Assembly (NCBI GenBank): GCA_028023455.1
Contig: JAQFVV010006469.1
Span: 744,001-808,000, forward strand
DNA: 64,000 nt
Direction: 5' to 3'
Source: Epiperipatus broadwayi
Taxonomy: Eukaryota; Onychophora; Udeonychophora; Euonychophora; Peripatidae
Below, piece by piece: positions 58,621 through 64,000 of the stretch (the first letter of the stretch is position 1; the number at the start of each line of letters is the position of its first letter). The position numbers and the translations under genes were made by a program. The notes below the pieces were generated by a model, which was given only the letters and a program-made list of their open reading frames with translations, was not told the origin of the DNA and did no database searches.

Positions 58621-61600
58621 GCAAACTCCTTTCTGCAGCCAGAAAATTCATAACGTATCTTTTTTAAACAATGAAACTAAAGTTATCAATTTAGTAATAG
58701 CAGAACAAAAAAAAAGTATAAAATGTTTTTTTATTGTATCAGAAAGCTTAAAGTTAAAAAAAAAATTAAGCAAGAATCCGAAATGAGTAATGCAATTCGA
58801 GGTACTGAATGATGAGTAATGCAATTCGAGATACTGAGGTCGTAATCTATTGATAATGAGACTATTATTGCTCCCCCATAGTAGGAAAAAGCTATTAAAG
58901 AAAAAGGATTTCATTCATATCATATTTAATTGTGATGAAAGTTTGACATTTTATTATTCATTTTATTTTAAAAAATGAAAGATTCAGTATAATATATTTT
59001 TATTGTTTTTAATTTTTGAGTGATTGCGAATTTCTGAACACAGACAAAGTAAATACATATTTAAATGTATTCTCAATTTATTATCAATAACTATATTATT
59101 ACTTCTTAAATTTTCCTAATACTATTATCTTAGTGCTTGCCTGAAGGTTTGTGATGATATTAAATATTAAATATCTTTAGAAAAAAATTAAACTTTATTT
59201 AAAATTTTCTAATTACATTTTACTATTAGTAATTTCACATAGGTTAGTATATTTATAACATATTGAGTGATATTATTATTCTCTCTTCTTTGTATATTGC
59301 TGGCATGATCAGTGACAGTACTAATATGGGAATCGAGCCTGGACTTTTAGATTCTTGGATATTAAATTTAAGATAATGCCCTCACCAAATGAGTAAATCT
59401 GCCAAAGACAATAGTTAGTAGAAATTTTATATACTCATCTCTCAGGTTTTTCCTAATTTCTCGGCTTTTTCCTAAAAGCAAAGTTAATTAGTGGATTAAT
59501 ATAAGTATGTTACAAATATAGAAAAATATCTGTGTTGTTGCTGAAAATTACTGTGCTTGTGCAATTCAGTTAACAGTATATATTCTATTGTTATCAAAGC
59601 TTATCAACTAAATACAAACCATTATACATGATATACATACAGTGAGAGGATCTTGGAATAAAATATAGTAGATATTGTAATAAATTAAAATAAATTTATT
59701 TATTTAAGTTTTAATGAAATTAACTAAAATATTTACTAGCATAATTTCAAGCTGTAATTCTAAACAAATGATAATCAAGTGCTACATGTGTGCTGTATTG
59801 GCTTATTAAACCAATATTGTTTTTGTTGACTATGAGGAAACTCTCAATCTAAGCCACGTGATAGAAACTTTGATAACTACAGTTTTACTTCTCAATATTA
59901 TGTAACAAAAACACTTATTTATAATTGTTAATAAAGAAGAAGATAGTGTCCATTTTATCTTTGTACCTAAATGCAATTATATAGGCCAATCATAAGTATC
60001 TTGGATTGAGAGTGTGAATATTTTATATTATTTACTTTACTTCCATTTTCTTTATTATGTACTTTTTTAAAAACAAAACTACAATATATTCAATTACAAT
60101 TTTAAATATAAATTTTAGTTTATTGCTTTTTAAATAAAAAAAATGATTGTTATTATAAAACTTTTGTTTCTTTAATGGTTACCAGCTGAATCACAATAAA
60201 AATTTCTTTGCCTTCATTTTAAATTCATGGAGAAAAGGTATGAATTATACATGCATAAATTACATCATTATTTTCATCTTCTTATTATCTTTTCAAATGG
60301 TATATGGCATAGTTGTCTATAACATAATTTGAATTTTTTATTAAATCTTATATAAACAGTATCATTTGTTTTCCCCACTTTGATTTATTATATTTTATGA
60401 TAAAAAGACCATATTAAATTTTTAGATAGAAAAAAAAAAGATTCTGATACTAATTTGAGTATTAATGATTTTTTGCTAATTTCTGGGTATTTGGATTTCA
60501 AAGATACTTCCATCATCTAGCAATTTATATAAAATTATATTGTTGGAAGATAAATTAATTTGTTCAGCAGTAAAAAAAGAAAGAATAAGCAACTTCTATT
60601 CACAGAAGCTAAAGATATACAATTCTCCTTGTTATGGTAACTGAAAATCCCACCAAACATGATGGAAATTTAAGCAAGTGAGTGTAAGATTTTTCACAAA
60701 TCATCAGACCTGAAATTTTTTCTATTACACATGAATACTAAATTTTATATTTTTCTATTTACATTTATAATTTTTTTCTTCATAATAATTGGCAAAAGTA
60801 ATAAATATGCTAATAAAACAAATATGGAATATGAATTATTTATTTTTGTTATGATAACACATTTCTTGTAAGGACTATGGAATTTAGCTGAGAGATATTT
60901 GAAACAGCATTATTTTGTAGACAAAATGGATTACAATAGTTTTTATAATTATTATCATGCTTGCATTTCAATAACAATGAAAAAAAAGGCTGGAAAAAAA
61001 AGTAAAGATTTTGCCTGAATATATAAAATTAAGTTTATATATATAGACCAGTACAACATAAACTTTAAATCTATAGATCAGATGCACAGATAAATAATTG
61101 TTTAAGCAATCACTAAATTTACTGGTCATAATACAATGCAATGATATGATCATGCAAAACTAATAAAATGAGAGTCCATGCACAGATAGCCATATTGAAT
61201 ACGTGCACCACAAGGAGTTGTATATAAGTAAAAATACAGTTTCTAAATACTCAAGCTGTTTTTTCAGTAATTTTACAATATTGAAGAAGAAGGTATATTG
61301 GCTGTGTGGGGTGATGATCATACAAAAAAGTGCTCAAAAAGGCTGTTTTATTATTTATCAAATAAAATTGAGATTGACAGCACATTTTTTCAAATTCCCC
61401 TTCACTTAGCTCCTTCGGGAATTTGGCTGAAGTGCCAGCTCTACTCAATATCTTGTTTTGACCTTGATCAGAAGAAGATAATTGATGAATATTTCTATTG
61501 AGTAATATTTATCTGCATATTTATTTATGTTTTACTATAATATTTTATTCTTTGTAAGCAATCATTTGCTAGAAATCACACGAGTTTATATTTTAGGTAG

Positions 61601-61900
61601 ATTCTATCTAAGAAAATGAAATCATATTCACGATGTGAAAAGTAAGACAGACAGTAAAAAGAGTATTATTGTTATTATTAATAATATTCTATATTGTACT
61701 AAATGTAATTCTTTTTTTTTCTGTTAAGCTGTACTATGTATTAATTCTGCGCTATTTACTGTCTGGAAAATATTTAAATTAATTTATTCATCTCTATTAT
61801 TTTCTCTTTATTCATTATACTCAGACATCTGCACAAGGTAAAAATTTTTTTTTTTTTTTTTACAAAAATGGAAGTTATCAATAATTTTATTTTTTGATGT
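58621..61900. other. AT-rich sequence, no gene seen
   Basis: A 29-bp tandem duplication lies at about 58782-58840 (ATGAGTAATGCAATTCGAG repeated). Several short frames at 60968-61501 show no domain. A T-run is at 61845-61861. Confidence 0.45.
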
Positions 61901-62416
61901 TTTAGATCAAGAGTTTCCAAAGTGGTCAATATCGGCCCCTGGGGTCGATTTGAAATTGCCAGGAATTGATGGTTTAAAAAAAAATTTGGAAGTCAGCAAC
62001 AGCAAAAATAAACCCCATTTACTATTGCTATTTGTTTATTACTTCAAAATATCTATGATTCCAATAGGTACCTAATTAAGAAGTAAAATAATTCAAAAAA
62101 ACACTTTTGATAAAAACACATTACATACTAAACTTGTGAACAAAAAGATAAAATGTATCATTAAAAGAGTTATATGTAAGAATGCATGAAAATATATCGA
62201 GCACAAACATGTCTGTGCATTGTTTTATTAAACAGATCAAAGCAAGTATGGACATGAAAAACTGTTGCATGTCCACACTTGCTCGCAGTGGGATAAGACA
62301 ATATTCAATATTAGCAGAATCTATCAGTCTTGTACAGTCAGGCTTTCATAAATCATTCTAAATTGGTTTGTTTGATATATATATATATACTTATTTGTGG
62401 TTTGAATTTTGAAATA

Positions 62417-63475
62417 CACCTGGGTCTCGTTTTATGCGGATTATTTGAATGCGATTTTGAAGTTATGTGATTCATGTTTCTTCTTAATATATTTCATATT
62501 TCACTATATTTATTAGATATCAAGAAATTTAAATTATTAATAACTTATTTTGACTTGAAATACTTTTTTTTTCAAAAATATAATGTTATATTAGCAGTTA
62601 ACGTGAATATGGCCTGAAGCTATATTTAGAATAAATAACCTACTTATACTAATGAGTAAATAATAATAATAGATTTATACTTACATATAAAAATATCACA
62701 ATAAATATTTAAAAATTTTAAACTTTTAAAATGTATTTTGTTAGGTATAACAGAAATAAATAATGTAGATTTTTAAAATAAATAACGAAGATTTTATTGA
62801 TTTTATAAACTGAAAATAATATTTTTAATGATAATGTATAATCTTTTTGTTTTGATTGCGAACCTCATTTTTTAAATATAGAAACAAAATGTGAACTTTT
62901 AAAATTTATTTCAGTAGTAAAAACAATTATCAACAGAAAACCATTAACACAGCTCAAGATTGAAATTGGCACTAGTTGTGTAAATGGGATGGAGCAGAAT
63001 ATGATAAAAATTAGAGTGGGGAATAAAAAATAAAGTGGCTAACAAGTTTCTCTGGGCATAATTGCTGAGAGAATCTTGACTTCATTCAAGAAGAAGCTAC
63101 ATCACATCACATCGATGAATCTGATTTCTTACCAGTTGACAAACGAATCGCACATTCGAAAATAGTGATAATGATTAAGTGTGAAAAAAATGTCAAATTA
63201 AATACTGTAGTTAATAAACAAAAAGTAAAAAAAGTTTGTCTTGTACCAAATTTTTTCAAATATTTGATATTTTTTATTAGTCATAGTTTATTTCCTTATT
63301 TTTTTAATGCAAATTTTAAAGTAATTTTTCCTTGTCGCTTTGCTTTTATGCGAATTCTGAAAATTACAGACCCTATCCCCCATTTTTTAAGGTAAGTTAA
63401 GTCTATTTTTGTGTGGTTTTTTTTAATGTGGGTTTTCTGTGGAACCTATCTACCACATAAAATGAGACCCAGGTG
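62417..63475. mobile_element. Tigger/pogo-like DNA transposon (copy 3), nested in the hAT element
   Basis: The ends CACCTGGGTCTCGTTTTATG and the complement CACCTGGGTCTCATTTTATG form near-perfect inverted repeats, with TA at 62415-62416 and 63476-63477. It lies in the opposite orientation to copies 1 and 2: its right 150 bp match the left ends of those copies in reverse. A LINE 3' fragment is inside it. No transposase domain seen. Confidence 0.85.
62930..63120 (+). mobile_element. LINE 3' fragment nested in Tigger-like copy 3
   Basis: GAGTGGGGAATAAAAAATAA, AGTGGCTAACAAGTTTCTCTGG and the AGAAGCTACATCACATCACATC block match the C-terminal and 3' part of the LINE at 20605-20760 read on the minus strand. 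This is a short 5'-truncated insertion. Confidence 0.65.
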
Positions 63476-63638
63476 TATAATTATTTATTGAGGAGCAGTA
63501 TTACAAAAAAGAAAATCAGAGAACACGGTTTATTTATTCGAGTTTCACGTAACTACATAATTTATTGTTTTTGCTTTTTATCATAGGGTCTGTAAAATTG
63601 TTTGTTAATAAAAGTTTTATTTCTTACAATAATAATAT

Positions 63639-64000
63639 GACTGAACCAAAAAAAATGCTAACAGTACAGCTTGGAATATTTGAAGCTAGGATTTGTCCCG
63701 TTAAACAAACATTTACCGATGTGCTTCATATGCAAAAAAGTTTTTAGCAACGGTGCTATGAAACCATCAAAACTAGCAGATCACTTGAACAGAATTCACC
63801 CTGACAAAAAAGAAAAAAATAAGTCATACTTTAATCATTTAAAGATAAAATTATGAAAAGAACTAAGATAGATAATGTTTGTTTCATCATCGAAGCAAAA
63901 TCCAAGAAGAAAACAACTTGCTGTACATCAACCACTTGGAGGCTCCTCACTTAGATTTCAAAACTAGGTTCAAAGGTATTCTATCATTGGAAATACTGGA
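63639..64000 (+). pseudogene. hAT transposase N-terminus with BED zinc finger (frameshifted, partial)
   Basis: A start at 63639 gives MTEPKK, then a one-base frame change leads into QYSLEYLKLGFVPLN and the BED finger MCFICKKVFSNGAMKPSKL followed by ADHLNRIHPDKKEKNKSYF. The two Cys of the CxxC pair and the HLNRIH histidines that bind zinc are kept. After LKIKL there are stops, then SSSKQNPRRKQ, which fits the SASKQN segment of this family. The BED finger binds the transposon ends; the catalytic RNase H-like part lies beyond the window. Stops and the frame change make it a pseudogene. Confidence 0.75.

Larger units (their letters stand above)
61907..64000 (+). mobile_element. hAT-type transposon (ZBED5/SCAND3-like), left part, cut by window edge
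   Basis: The left end reads CAAGAGTTTCCAAAGTGGTC followed by GGGGTCGATTTGAAATT. The ends of ZBED5-type hAT elements have this kind of GGGGTCG-rich start. Transposase coding begins at about 63639. A Tigger-like element sits inside at 62417-63475. The right end and the 8-bp target duplication lie beyond the window. Confidence 0.65.

Noticed and set aside
58782-58840. 29-bp tandem duplication as a minisatellite
   Set aside because: Only two copies; ordinary replication slippage.
60690-60725. Minus-strand CTGATGA as a hammerhead core
   Set aside because: Following bases do not form a stem and the A-run only mimics GAAA.

Overview
The window reads as intergenic or intronic DNA of an animal, probably an invertebrate. 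It is strongly AT-rich, has no operon-like coding, and is built from metazoan transposable elements: RTE-type and other LINEs, Penelope-like and Ty3/Gypsy fragments, Tigger/pogo, mariner and hAT DNA transposons, and tRNA-derived SINEs. No species can be named from it. Only one stretch looks like a host exon: the minus-strand candidate terminal exon at 14754-15050, whose protein I do not recognise. Most longer reading frames belong to transposons.

Layout. 1-13 kb: AT-rich DNA with tRNA-derived SINE copies, a Tigger/pogo deletion derivative (1715-2583), a 5'-truncated RTE LINE tail (6206-6574) and an old fragment of a 349-bp unit (8220-8400). 13.7-17 kb: a Penelope fragment, the possible host exon, and a decayed copy of a ribozyme-bearing repeat. 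20.6-23 kb: a minus-strand LINE remnant and a dead mariner. 26.5-30 kb: a perfect hairpin, a hammerhead-like core, a Gypsy pol fragment, a hairpin SINE and a Penelope GIY-YIG fragment. 33-34.7 kb: a giant palindrome of 349-bp tandem units flanked by a 10-bp direct repeat. 34.75-36.75 kb: a second Tigger/pogo copy retaining a DNA-binding domain remnant, then a repeat with an apparently complete hammerhead ribozyme fold (36574-36636). 37.85-38.32 kb: a second, smaller palindrome of tandem units.

42.36-49.73 kb is a gag-only LTR retrotransposon with 1.8-kb LTRs, a tRNA-Pro-like primer site and a polypurine tract but no pol; its interior also carries a displaced piece of its own LTR. 50.18-58.3 kb is a minus-strand RTE LINE (endonuclease plus reverse transcriptase) split by a young LTR element (51361-56551) that has 2.2-kb LTRs, only about 740 bp inside, and a CTAT target duplication. 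61.9-64 kb is the start of a hAT element with a BED zinc finger. It is interrupted by a third Tigger/pogo copy that itself contains a LINE 3' fragment.

How they work together: there is no host pathway here. The relations are parasitic and nested. Elements lacking pol, transposase or EN/RT must have been moved by enzymes supplied from elsewhere. The main points for follow-up are the hammerhead ribozyme, the two palindromic tandem-unit elements, and the two unusual non-autonomous LTR elements.
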